From: Rhipicephalus microplus
Taxonomy: Eukaryota > Arthropoda > Arachnida > Ixodida > Ixodidae
Reading direction: 5' to 3'
NCBI RefSeq assembly: GCF_043290135.1
Contig: NW_027464602.1
Span: forward strand, 5,146,001-5,210,000
Length of the DNA stretch: 64,000 nucleotides
Each line of letters opens with the position of its first letter. Position 1 is the stretch's first letter. The position numbers and the translations under genes are program-made. This document shows positions 46,918 through 58,174 of the stretch, piece after piece. The notes beneath the pieces were generated by a model. The model was not told where the DNA came from. It was given only the letters and a program-made list of their open reading frames with translations, and did not search any database.

Positions 46918-49278
46918 AAGCTATCAGCGCAAAGAAAAAAAGCGTCGCACCACTGCCGGGTGGGCTCGAAACTCCAACCTTTCGGTTAACAGCCGATCGC
47001 GCTAGCCTATTGCGCCACGGAGACAGTCCTGCTCTACTCTCAACACCATCAGATCATATCTTCAAAGCTATCAGCCCAAAGAAAAAAAAAGCGCCGCACC
47101 ACCGCCGGGTGGGCTCGAAACTCCAACCTTTCGGTTAACAGCCGATCGCGCTAGCCTATTGCGCCACGGAGACAGTCCTGCTCCACTCTCACCACCATCA
47201 GAACATATCTTCAAAGCCATCAGCCCAAACAAAAAAAGCACCATACCACCACCGGGTGGGCTCGAACCTCCGACCTTTTGGTTAACAGCCGATCGCGCTA
47301 GCCAATTGCGCCGTGGAGACAGTCCTGCTCTACTCTCACCACCATCAGAACATATCTTCAAAGCAATCAGCCCAAAGAAAAAAAACCGCCGCACCACCAC
47401 GAGGTGGGCTCGAACCTCCGACTTTTCGGTTAACAGCCGATCACGCTAGCCAATTGCGCCATGGAGACAGTCATGCTCCACTCTCACCACCATCAGAACA
47501 TATCTTCAAAGCTATCAGCCCACAGAAAAAAAGCGCCGCACAACCACCGGGTAGGCTCAAACCTCCATCTTTTCGGTTAACAGCCGATCGCGCTAGCCAA
47601 TTGCGCCACGGAGACAGTCCTGTTCCACTCTCACCACCATAAGAACATATCTTCAAAGCTATCAGCCCAAAGAAAAAACAGCGCCGCAGCACCACCGGGT
47701 GAGCTCGTACCTCCGACCTTTTGGTTAACAGCCGATCGCGCTAGCCAATTGCGCCACGGAGACAGTCCTGCTCCACCCTCACCACCATAAGAACATATCT
47801 TCAAAGCTATCAGCCCAAAGAAAAAAAAGCGCCGCACCACCATCGGGTGGGCTCGAACATCTAACCTTTCGGTTAACAGCCGATCGCGCAAGCCAATTGC
47901 CCCACAGAGACAGTCGTGCTCCACTCTCACCACCGTCAGAACATTTCTTCAGAGCTATCACCCCAAAGAAAAAAAACCCCGCACCACCACCGGTTGGGCT
48001 CGAACCTCCAACCTTTCGGTTAACAGCCGATCGCGCTAGCCAATTGCGCCACGAAGACAGTCCTGCTCCACTCTCATCACCATCTCAACATATCTTCAAA
48101 GCTATTACCGCAAAGAAAAAAGCAACACACCACTCCCGGGAGGGCTCGAAACTCCAACCTTTCGGTTAACAGGCGATCGCGCTAGCCCATTGCGCTACGG
48201 AGGCAGTCTTGCTCCACTCTCACCATCATCAGAACATATCTTCAATGCTATCAGCGCAAAGAAAAAAAGCGCTGCACCACCACCAGGTGGGCTCGAACCT
48301 CCAACCTTTCGGTTAACAGCCGATCGCGCTAGCCCATTGCGCCACGGAGACAGTCTTGCTTCACTCTCACCACCATCAGAACATATCTTTAAAGCTATCA
48401 GCGCAAAGAAAAAAGCAACACACCACACCCAGGAGGGCTCGAAACTCCAACCTTTCAGTCAACAGGCGATTGCGCTAGCCTATTGCGCCACGGAGACAGT
48501 CCTGCTCCACTCTCACCACCATCAGACATATCTTCAAAGCTTACAGCCCAAAGAAAAAAAAGCGCCACACCACCACCGGGTGGGCTCGAACCTCCGACCT
48601 TTTGGTTAACAGCCGATCGCGCTAGCCAATTGCGCCATGGAGACAGTCCTGCTCCACTCTCCACCACCATCAAAACATATCTTCAAAGCTATCAGCCCAA
48701 AGAAAAAAAAGCGCCGCACCACCACCGGGTGGGTTCGAACCTCCAACTTTTCGGTTAACAGCCGATCACGCTAGCCAATTGCGCCACGGAGACAGTCGTG
48801 CTCCACTCTCACCACCATCAGAACACATATATCTTCAAAGCTATCAGCCCAAAGAAAAAAAAGCACCGCACCACCACCGGTTGGGCTCGAACCTCCAACC
48901 TTTCGGTTAACGGCCAATCACGCCAGCCAATTGCGCCACGGAGACAGTCCTGCTCCACTCTCACCACCATCAGAACATATCTTCAAAGCTATCAGCACAA
49001 AGAAAAAAAGCGCCCCAGCATCACCGGGTGGGCTCGAACTTCCAACCTTTTGGTTAACAGCCGATCGCGCTAGCCAACTGCGCCAAGGAGACAGTCGTGC
49101 TCCACTCTCACCACCATCAGAACATATCTTCAAAGCTATCAGCGCAAAGAAAAAAGCAACACTCCACTCCAGGAAGGGCTCGAAACTCCAAGCTTTCGGT
49201 TAACAGCCGATCGCGCTAGCCAACTGCGCCACGGAGACAGTCCTGCTCTACTGTCACCACCATCAGAACATATCTTCA
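46918..49278 (-). repeat. 2,361 bp tandem duplication, copy 2 (16 monomers)
   Basis: tRNA 5-prime ends: 47024, 47173, 47320, 47468, 47615, 47763, 47911, 48058, 48204, 48351, 48497, 48644, 48793, 48945, 49092, 49238. It repeats 44557-46917 with few differences (for example a T-loop change in the unit ending 47763). Homology ends near 49275. The region from about 47600 to 50485 also matches about 54960-57844 (offset 7,359 bp, 50 monomers). Confidence 0.87.
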
Positions 49279-52200
49279 AAGATATCAGCCCAAAGAAAAA
49301 AAAGCGCCGCACCACCACAGGGTGGGCTCGAACTACCACCTTTTCGGTTAACAGCCGATCACGCCAGCCGATTGCGCCACGGAGAGAGTCCTGCTCCACT
49401 CTCACCACCATCAGAACATATCTTCAAAGCTATCAGCCAAAAGAAAAAAAAGCGCCGCACCACCACCGGGTGGGCTCGAACCTCCAACTTTTCGGTTAAC
49501 AGCCGATAACGCTAGCCAATTGCGCCACAGAGACAGTCCTGCTTCACTCTCACAACGATCATAACATATCTTCAAAGCTATCAGCCCAAAGAAAAAAAAG
49601 CGCCGCACCACCACCGGGTGGGCTCGAAACAAACTCCAACCTTTCGTTTAACTGCCGATTGCGCTAGCCAATGGTGCCACGGAGACAGTCCTGCTCCACT
49701 CTATTCACCATTAGAACATATCTTCAAAGCTATATGCTCAAAGAAAAAAAAGCGCCACACCACCAACGGGTGGGCTCGAACCTCCAACTTGCCGGTTAAC
49801 AGCCGATCGCGCTAGCCAATTGCCCCACGGAGACAGTCCTGCTCCACTCTCACCACCATCAAAACATATCTTCAAAGCTATCAGCCCACACAAAAAAAAG
49901 CTCCGCACCACCACCGGGAGAGCTCGAACCTCCAACGTTTCGGGTAACAGCCGATCGCGCTAGCCAATTGTGCCACGGAGACAGTCCTGCTCCACTCTCA
50001 CCACCGTCAGAACATTTCTTCAGAGCTATAAGCCCAAAAAAAAGCGCCGCACCACCACCGGGTGGGCTCGAACCTCCAACCTTTCGGTTAACAGCCGATC
50101 GCGCTAGCCAATTGCCCCACGGAGACAGTCGTGCTCCACTCTCACCACCGTCAGAACATTTCTTCAGGGCTATCACCCCAAAGAAAAAAAAGCGCCGAAC
50201 CACCACCGGTTGGGCTCGAACCTCCAACCTTTTGGTTAACAGCCGATCGCGCTAGCCAATTGCGCCACGAAGACAGTCCTGCTCCACTCTCACCACCATC
50301 AGAACATATCTTCAAAGCTATTACCGCAAAGAAAAAAGCAACACACCACTCCCGGGAGGGCTCGAAACTCCAACCTTTCGGTTAACAGCCGATCGCGCTA
50401 GCCCATTGCGCCACGGAGGCAGTCTTGCTCCACTCTCACCATCATCAGAACATATCTTCAAAGCTGTCAGCGCAAAGAAAAAAAAGCGCTGCACCACCAC
50501 CGGGTGGGCTCAAACCTCCAAACTTTCAGTTAACAGCCGATCGCGCTAGCCCATTGCGCCACGGAGACAGTCTTTCCCCACTCTCACCACCATCAGAACA
50601 TATCTTAAAAGCTATCAGCGCAAAGAAAAAAGCAACACACCACTCCCGGGAGGGCTCGAAACTCCAACCTTTCGGTCAACAGCCGATCGCGCTAGCCCAA
50701 TGCGTCACGGAGACAGTCTTGCCCCCCTCTCACCACCATCAGAACATATCTTCAAAGCTATCAGCCCCAAAAAAAAAAGCACCGCACCACCACCGGGTGG
50801 GCTCGAACCTCCAACCTTTCGGTTAACAGCCGATCGCGCTAGCCAATTTCGCCACGGAGACAGTCCTGCTCTACTCTCACCACCATAAGAACATATCTTC
50901 AAAGCTATCAGCCCAAAGAAAAAAAAGCGCCGCACCACCACCGGGTGGGCTCGAACTTCCAACTTTTCGGTTAACAGCCGATCGCGCTAGCCAATTGCGC
51001 CACGCAGACAGTCCTGCTCCACCCTCACCACCATAAGAACATATCTTCAAAGATATCAGCCCAAAGAAAAAAAAGCGCCGCACCACCATCGGGTGGGCTC
51101 GAACATCCAACCTATCGGTTAACAGCCGATCGCGCTAGCCAATTGCGCCATGGAGACAGTCTTGCCCCACTCTCACCACCATCAGAACATATCTTAAAAG
51201 CTATCAGCGCAAAGAAAAAAGCAACACACCACTCCCGGGAGGGCTCGAAACTCCAACCTTTCGGTCAACAGCCGGTCGCGCTAGCCCAATGCGCCACGGA
51301 GACAGTCTTGCCCCCCTCTCACCACCATCAGAACATATCTTCAAAGCTATCAGCCCAAAGAAAAAAAAGCACCGCACCACCACCGTGTGGGCTCGAACCT
51401 CCAACCTTTCGGTTAACAGCCGATCGCGCTAGCCAATTTCGCCACGGAGACAGTCCTGCTCTACTCTCACCACCATCAGAACATATCTTCAAAGCTATCA
51501 TCCCAAAAAAAGCGCCATACCACCACCGGGTTGGCTCGAACTTCCGACCTTTTGGTTAACAGCCGATCGCGCTAGCCAATTGCGCCATGGAGACAGTCCT
51601 GCTCCACTCCCACCACCATCAGAACATATCTTCAAAGCTATCAGCACAAAGAAAAAAGGAACACGCCTCTCCCGAGAGGGCTCGAAACTCCAACCTTTCG
51701 GTTAACAGCCGATCGCGCTAGCCAATTGCGCCACGGAGACAGTCCTGCTCTAATCTCACCACCATCAGAACATATCTTCAAAGCTATCAGCCCAAAGAAA
51801 AAAAAGCGCCGCACCACCGCCGGGTGGGCTCGAAACTGCAACCTTTCGGTTAACAGCCGATCGCGCTAGCCAATTGCGCCACGGAGACAGTCCTGCTCCA
51901 CTCTCACCACCATCAGAACATATCTTCAAAGCTATCAGCCCAAACAGAAAAAGCGCCATACCACCACCGGGTGGGCTCGAACCTCTGACCTTTTGGTTAA
52001 CAGCCGATCGCGCTAGCCAATTGCGCCACGGAGACAGTCCTGCTCCACTCTCACCACCATAAGAACATATCTTCAAAGCTATCAGCCCAAAGAAAAAAAA
52101 GCGCCGCACCACCACCGGGTGGGCTCGCACCTCCAACCTTTCGGTTAACAGCCGATCACGCTAGCCAATTGCCCCACGGAGACAGTCGTGCTCCACTCTC

Positions 52201-52989
52201 ACCACCGTCAGAACAGTTCTTCAGGGCTATCACCCCAAAGAAAAAAAAAGCGCCGCACCACCACCGGTTGGGCTCGAACCTCCAACCTTTCGGTTAACAG
52301 CCGATCGCGCTAGCCAATTGCACCACGAAGACAGTCCTGCTCCACTCTCACCATCATCAGAACATATCTTCAAAGCTATTACCGCAAAAAAAAGCAACAC
52401 ACCACTCCCGGGAGGGCTCGAAACTCAAACCTTTTGGGTAACAGCCGATCGCGCAAGCCCATTGCGCCACGGAGGCAGTCTTGCTCCACTCTCACCTTCA
52501 TCAGAACATATCTTCAAAGCTATCAGCGCAAAGAAAAAAAGCGCTGCACCACCACCGCGTGGGCTCGAACCTCCAACCTTTCGGTTAACAGCCGATCGCG
52601 CTAGCCCATTGCGCCACGGGGACAGTCTTGCTCCACTCTCACCACCATCAGAACATATCTTCAAAGCTATCAGCGCAAAGAAAAAAGCAACACACCACAA
52701 AGGGAGGGCTCGAAACTCCAACCTTTCGGTCAACAGCTGATCGCGCTAGCCCATTGCGCCACGGAGACAGTCTTGCTCCCCTTTCACCACCATCAGAACA
52801 TATCTTCAAAGCTATCAGCCCAAAGAAAAAAAAGCACCGCACCACCACCGGATGTGCTCGAACCTCCAACCTTTCGGTTAACAGCCGATCGCGCTAGCCA
52901 ATTGCGCCACGGAGACAGTCGTGCTCTACTCTGACGACCATCAGAACATATCTTCAAAGCTATCAGCGCAAAGAAAAAAAGCAAAACAC

Positions 52990-53063
52990 CACTCCCGGGA
53001 GGGCTCGAACCTCAAACGTTTCGGTTTACAGCCGATCGCGCTGGCCAATTGCGCCACGGAGAC
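52990..53063 (-). tRNA. tRNA-like copy with GTA (Tyr) anticodon
   Basis: Anticodon at 53027-53029. Differs from the left-hand copies by AACGTTTCGG on the plus strand in place of AACTTTTCGG. Confidence 0.79.
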
Positions 53064-53427
53064 AGTCCTGCTCCACTCTCACCACAATTAGAACATATCT
53101 TCAAAGCTATCAGCCGAAAGAAAAAAAGCGCCGTACCACCGGGTGGGCTCAAACCTCCAACCTTTCGGTTAACAGCTGATCGCGCTAGCCAATTGCGCCA
53201 CGGAGACAATCGTGCTCCACCCTCACCACCATCAGAACATATCTTCAAAGCTATCAGCGCAAAGAAAAAAGAAACACACCCCACCCGGGAGGGCTCGAAC
53301 CTCCAACTTTTTGGTTAACAGCCGATCGCGCTAGCCAATTGCGCCACGGGGACCGTCCTGCTCCACTCTCACCACCGTCAGACCATTTCTTCAGAGCTAT
53401 CACCCCAAAGAAAAAAAAGCGCCGCAC

Positions 53428-53501
53428 CACCACCGGGTGGGCTCGAACCTCCACCCTTTCGGTTAATAGCCGATCGCGCTAGCCAATTGCGCCACGGAGA
53501 C
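53428..53501 (-). tRNA. tRNA-like copy with ATT (Asn) anticodon
   Basis: The loop reads CTATTAA, so the anticodon (plus strand AAT at 53465-53467) is ATT. It would still read an Asn codon (AAU), but A34 is unusual for Asn. B box exact. T stem GGAGG/CCACC with the common clash. Confidence 0.78.
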
Positions 53502-54899
53502 AGTCCTGCTCCACTCTCACCACCATCAGAACATATCTTCAAAGCTATCAGCCCAAAAAAAAAGCGCCATACCACCACCGGGTTAGCTCGAACCTCCGAC
53601 CTTTTGGTTAACAGCCGATCGCGCTGGCCAATTGCGCCATGGAGACAGTCCTGCTCCACTCTCACCACCATCAGAACATATCTTCAAAGCTATCAGCACA
53701 AAGAAAAAAGCAACACACCTCTCCCGAGAGGGCTCGAAACTCCAACCTTTCGGTTAACAGCCGATCGCGCTACCCAATTGCGCCACGGAGACAGTCCTGC
53801 TCTACTCTCACCACCATCAGAACATATCTTCAAAGCTATCAGCCCAAAGAAAAAAAAGCGCCGCACCACCACCGGGTGGGCTCGAAACTCCAACCTTTCG
53901 GTTAACAGCCGATCGCGCTAGCCAATTGCGCCACGGAGACAGTCCTGCTCCACTCTCACCACCATCAGAACATATCTTCAAAGCTATCAGCCCAAACAAA
54001 AAAGCGCCATACCACCACCGGGTGGGCTCGAACCTCCGACCTGTTGGTTAACAGCCGATCGCGCTAGCCAATTGCGCCATGGAGACAGTCCTGCTCCACT
54101 CTCACCACCATCAGAACATATCTTCAAAGCTATCAGCCCAAAGAAAAAAAGCGCCGCACCACCACGAGGTGGGCTCGAACCTCCAACTTTTCGGTTAACA
54201 GCCGATCACGCTAGCCAATTGCGCCATGGAGACAGTCATGCTCCACTCTCACCACCATCAGAACATATCTTCAAAGCTATCAGCTCACAGAAAAAAAAGC
54301 GCAGCACAACCACCGGGTAGGCTCGAACCTCCAACTTTTCGGTTAACAGCCGATCGCGCTAGCCAATTGCCCCACGGAGACAGTCGTGCTCCACTCTCAC
54401 CACCGTCAGAACATTTCTTCAGAGCTATCACCCCAAAGAAAAACAAAGCGCCGCACCACCACGAGGTGGGCTCGAACCTCCAACTTTTCGGTTAACAGCC
54501 GATCACGCTAGCCAATTGTGCCATGGAGACAGTCATGCTCCACTCTCACCACCTTCAGAACATATCTTCAAAGCTATCAGCCCACAGAAAAAAAGCGCCG
54601 CACAACCACCGGGTAGGCTCGAACCTCCGACCTTTTGGTTAACAGCTGATCGCGCTAGCCATTTGCGCCACGGAGACAGTCCTGCTCCAATCTCACCACC
54701 ATAAGAGCATATCTTCAAAGCTATCAGCCCAAAGAAAAAACAGCGCCGCACCACCACCGGGTGGGCTCGAACCTCCAACCTTTCGGTTAACAGCCGATCA
54801 CGCTAGCCAATTGCCCCACGGAGACAGTCGTGCTCCACTCTCACCACCGTCAGAACAGTTCTTCAGAGCTATCACCCCAAAGAAAAAAAAGCGCCGCAC

Positions 54900-54973
54900 A
54901 ACCACCGGGTAGGCTCCAACCTCCAACATTTCGGTTGACAGCCGATCGCGCTAGCCAATTGCGCCACGGAGAC
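54900..54973 (-). tRNA. tRNA-like copy with GTC (Asp) anticodon and mutated B box
   Basis: The loop reads CTGTCAA, so the anticodon (plus strand GAC at 54937-54939) is GTC. The T loop reads TTGGAGC in place of TTCGAGC, removing the B-box C. The discriminator is T. It is probably weakly transcribed, if at all. Single copy. Confidence 0.77.
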
Positions 54974-55195
54974 AGTCCTGTTCCACTCTCACCACCATAA
55001 GAACATATCTTCAAAGCTATCAGCCCAAAGAAAAAACAGCGCCGCAGCACCACCGGGTGGGCTCGATTCTCCGACCTTTTGGTTAACAGCCGATCGCGCT
55101 AGCCAATTGCGCCACGGAGACAGTCCTGCTCCACCCTCACCACCATAAGAACATATCTTCAAAGCTATCAGCCCAAAGAAAAAAAAGCGCCGCAC

Positions 55196-55269
55196 CACCA
55201 TCGGGTGGGCTCGAACATCTAACCTTTCGGTTAAGAGCCGATCGCGCTAGCCAATTGCCCCACGGAGAC
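55196..55269 (-). tRNA. tRNA-like copy with CTT (Lys) anticodon
   Basis: The loop reads CTCTTAA, so the anticodon (plus strand AAG at 55233-55235) is CTT. Related copies at 47838-47911 and 45477-45550 have GTT, so this is a single-base change in one copy. The 5-prime D-arm strand is GGGC, not GCGC. Confidence 0.77.
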
Positions 55270-57853
55270 AGTCGTGCTCCACTCTCACCACCGTCAGAAC
55301 ATTTCTTCAGAGCTATCACCCCAAAGAAAAAAAACCCCGCACCACCACCGGTTGGGCTCTAACCTCCAACCTTTCGGTTAACAGCCGATCGCGCTAGCCA
55401 ATTGCGCCACGAAGACAGTCCTGCTCCACTCTCATCACCATCTGAACATATCTTCAAAGCTATTACCGCAAAGAAAAAAGCAACACACCACTCCCGGGAG
55501 GGCTCGAAACTCCAACCTTTCGGTTAACAGGCGATCGCGCTAGCCCATTGCGCTACGGAGGCAGTCTTGCTCCACTCTCACCATCATCAGAACATATCTT
55601 CAATGCTATCAGCGCAAAGAAAAAAAGCGCTGCACCACCACCAGGTGGGCTCGAACCTCCAACCTTTCGGTTAACAGCCGATCGCGCTAGCCCATTGCGC
55701 CACGGAGACAGTCTTGCTTCACTCTCACCACCATCAGAACATATCTTTAAAGCTATCAGCGCAAAGAAAAAAGCAACACACCACACCCAGGAGGGCTCGA
55801 AACTCCAACCTTTCAGTCAACAGGCGATTGCGCTAGCCTATTGCGCCACGGAGACAGTCCTGCTCCACTCTCACCACCATCAGGACATATCTTCAAAGCT
55901 TACAGTCCAAAGAAAAAAAAGCGCCACACCACCACCGGGTGGGCTCGAACCTCCGACCTTTTGGTTAACAGCCGATCGCCCTAGCCAATTGCGCCATGGA
56001 GACAGTCCTGCTCCACTCTCCACCACCATCAAAACATATCTTCAAAGCTATCAGCCCAAAGAAAAAAAAGCGCCGCACCACCACCGGGTGGGTTCGAACC
56101 TCCAACTTTTCGGTTAACAGCCGATCACGCTAGCCAATTGCGCCACGGAGACAGTCGTGCTCCACTCTCACCACCATCAGAACACATATATCTTCAAAGC
56201 TATCAGCCCAAAGAAAAAAAAGCACCGCACCACCACCGGTTGGGCTCGAACCTCCAACCTTTCGGTTAACGGCCAATCACGCCAGCCAATTGCGCCACGG
56301 AGACAGTCCTGCTCCACTCTCACCACCATCAGAACATATCTTCAAAGCTATCAGCACAAAGAAAAAAAGCGCCCCAGCATCACCGGGTGGGCTCGAACTT
56401 CCAACCTTTTGGTTAACAGCCGATCGCGCTAGCCAACTGCGCCAAGGAGACAGTCGTGCTCCACTCTCACCACCATCAGAACATATCTTCAAAGCTATCA
56501 GCGCAAAGAAAAAAGCAACACTCCACTCCAGGAAGGGCTCGAAACTCCAAGCTTTCGGTTAACAGCCGATCGCGCTAGCCAATTGCGCCACGGAGACAGT
56601 CCTGCTCTACTCTCACCACCATCAGAACATATCTTCAAAGATATCAGCCCAAAGAAAAAAAAGCGCCGCACCACCACCGGGTGGGCTCGAACTACCACCT
56701 TTTCGGTTAACAGCCGATCACGCTAGCCGATTGCGCCACGGAGAGAGTCCTGCTCCACTCTCACCACCATCAGAACATATCTTCAAAGCTATCAGCCAAA
56801 AGAAAAAAAAGCGCCGCACCACCACCGGGTGGGCTCGAACCTCCAACTTTTCGGTTAACAGCCGATAACGCTAGCCAATTGCGCCACAGAGACAGTCCTG
56901 CTTCACTCTCACAACGATCATAACATATCTTCAAAGCTATCAGCCCAAAGAAAAAAAAGCGCCGCACCACCACCGGGTGGGCTCGAAACAAACTCCAACC
57001 TTTCGTTTAACTGCCGATTGCGCTAGCCAATGGTGCCACGGAGACAGTCCTGCTCCACTCTATTCACCATTAGAACATATCTTCAAAGCTATATGCTCAA
57101 AGAAAAAAAAGCGCCACACCACCAACGGGTGGGCTCGAACCTCCAACTTGCCGGTTAACAGCCGATCGCGCTAGCCAATTGCCCCACGGAGACAGTCCTG
57201 CTCCACTCTCACCACCATCAAAACATATCTTCAAAGCTATCAGCCCACACAAAAAAAAGCTCCGCACCACCACCGGGAGAGCTCGAACCTCCAACGTTTC
57301 GGGTAACAGCCGATCGCGCTAGCCAATTGTGCCACGGAGACAGTCCTGCTCCACTCTCACCACCGTCAGAACATTTCTTCAGAGCTATAAGCCCAAAAAA
57401 AAGCGCCGCACCACCACCGGGTGGGCTCGAACCTCCAACCTTTCGGTTAACAGCCGATCGCGCTAGCCAATTGCCCCACGGAGACAGTCGTGCTCCACTC
57501 TCACCACCGTCAGAACATTTCTTCAGGGCTATCACCCCAAAGAAAAAAAAGCGCCGAACCACCACCGGTTGGGCTCGAACCTCCAACCTTTCGGTTAACA
57601 GCCGATCGCGCTAGCCAATTGCGCCACGAAGACAGTCCTGCTCCACTCTCACCACCATCAGAACATATCTTCAAAGCTATTACCGCAAAGAAAAAAGCAA
57701 CACACCACTCCCGGGAGGGCTCGAAACTCCAACCTTTCGGTTAACAGCCGATCGCGCTAGCCCATTGCGCCACGGAGGCAGTCTTGCTCCACTCTCACCA
57801 TCATCAGAACATATCTTCAAAGCTGTCAGCGCAAAGAAAAAAAAGCACCGCAC

Positions 57854-57926
57854 CACCACCGGATGTGCTCAACCTCCAACGTTTCGGTTAACAGCCGATC
57901 GCGCTAGCCAATTGCGCCACGGAGAC
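57854..57926 (-). pseudogene. 73-nt tRNA-Asn-like copy with a T-loop deletion
   Basis: The plus strand reads GTGCTCAACCTCC: one G of GCTCGAA is missing, so the T loop is six bases and the B-box core TTCGA becomes TTGA. Duplicate at 60068-60140. The undeleted relative is at 52843-52916. Confidence 0.77.
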
Positions 57927-57999
57927 AGTCGTGCTCTACTCTGACGACCATCAGAACATATCTTCAAACCTATCAGCGCAAAGAAAAAAAGCAAAACAC

Positions 58000-58073
58000 C
58001 ACTCCCGGGAGGGCTCGAACCTCAAACGTTTCGGTTTACAGCCGATCGCGCTGGCCAATTGCGCCACGGAGAC
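58000..58073 (-). tRNA. tRNA-like copy with GTA (Tyr) anticodon
   Basis: Anticodon at 58037-58039; same AACGTTTCGG form as 52990-53063. Lies in copy 1 of the 2,214 bp duplication. Confidence 0.79.
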
Positions 58074-58174
58074 AGTCCTGCTCCACTCTCACCACAATTA
58101 GAACATATCTTCAAAGCTATCAGCCGAAAGAAAAAAAGCGCCGTACCACCGGGTGGGCTCGAACCTCCAACTTT

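Larger units (their letters stand above)
49279..55959 (-). repeat. Array segment with partial copies at 56600-57840 and 60400-64000
   Basis: tRNA 5-prime ends: 49386, 49534, 49686, 49834, 49982, 50126, 50274, 50420, 50568, 50714, 50861, 51009, 51157, 51303, 51451, 51594, 51740, 51888, 52035, 52183, 52332, 52476, 52623, 52768, 52916, 53063, 53207, 53353, 53501, 53646, 53792, 53940, 54086, 54233, 54381, 54530, 54677, 54825, 54973, 55121, 55269, 55416, 55562, 55709, 55855. Positions 51369-53835 recur at 61535-64000 (offset 10,165-10,166 bp). Positions 54360-54960 recur at about 60410-61010 (offset 6,050 bp, 41 monomers). Three copies with altered anticodons (53428, 54900, 55196) lie here. Confidence 0.84.
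55960..58174 (-). repeat. 2,214 bp tandem duplication, copy 1 (15 monomers)
   Basis: tRNA 5-prime ends: 56003, 56152, 56304, 56451, 56597, 56745, 56893, 57045, 57193, 57341, 57485, 57633, 57779, 57926, 58073. It is followed directly by its copy with offset 2,214 bp. The edges lie at the same TTGGTTAACAG position in the tRNA anticodon arm (55961, 58175, 60389). An internal join near 57845, just after the A-run, links the 50460-type sequence to the 52830-type sequence, so the block was itself assembled by an earlier exchange. Confidence 0.87.
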
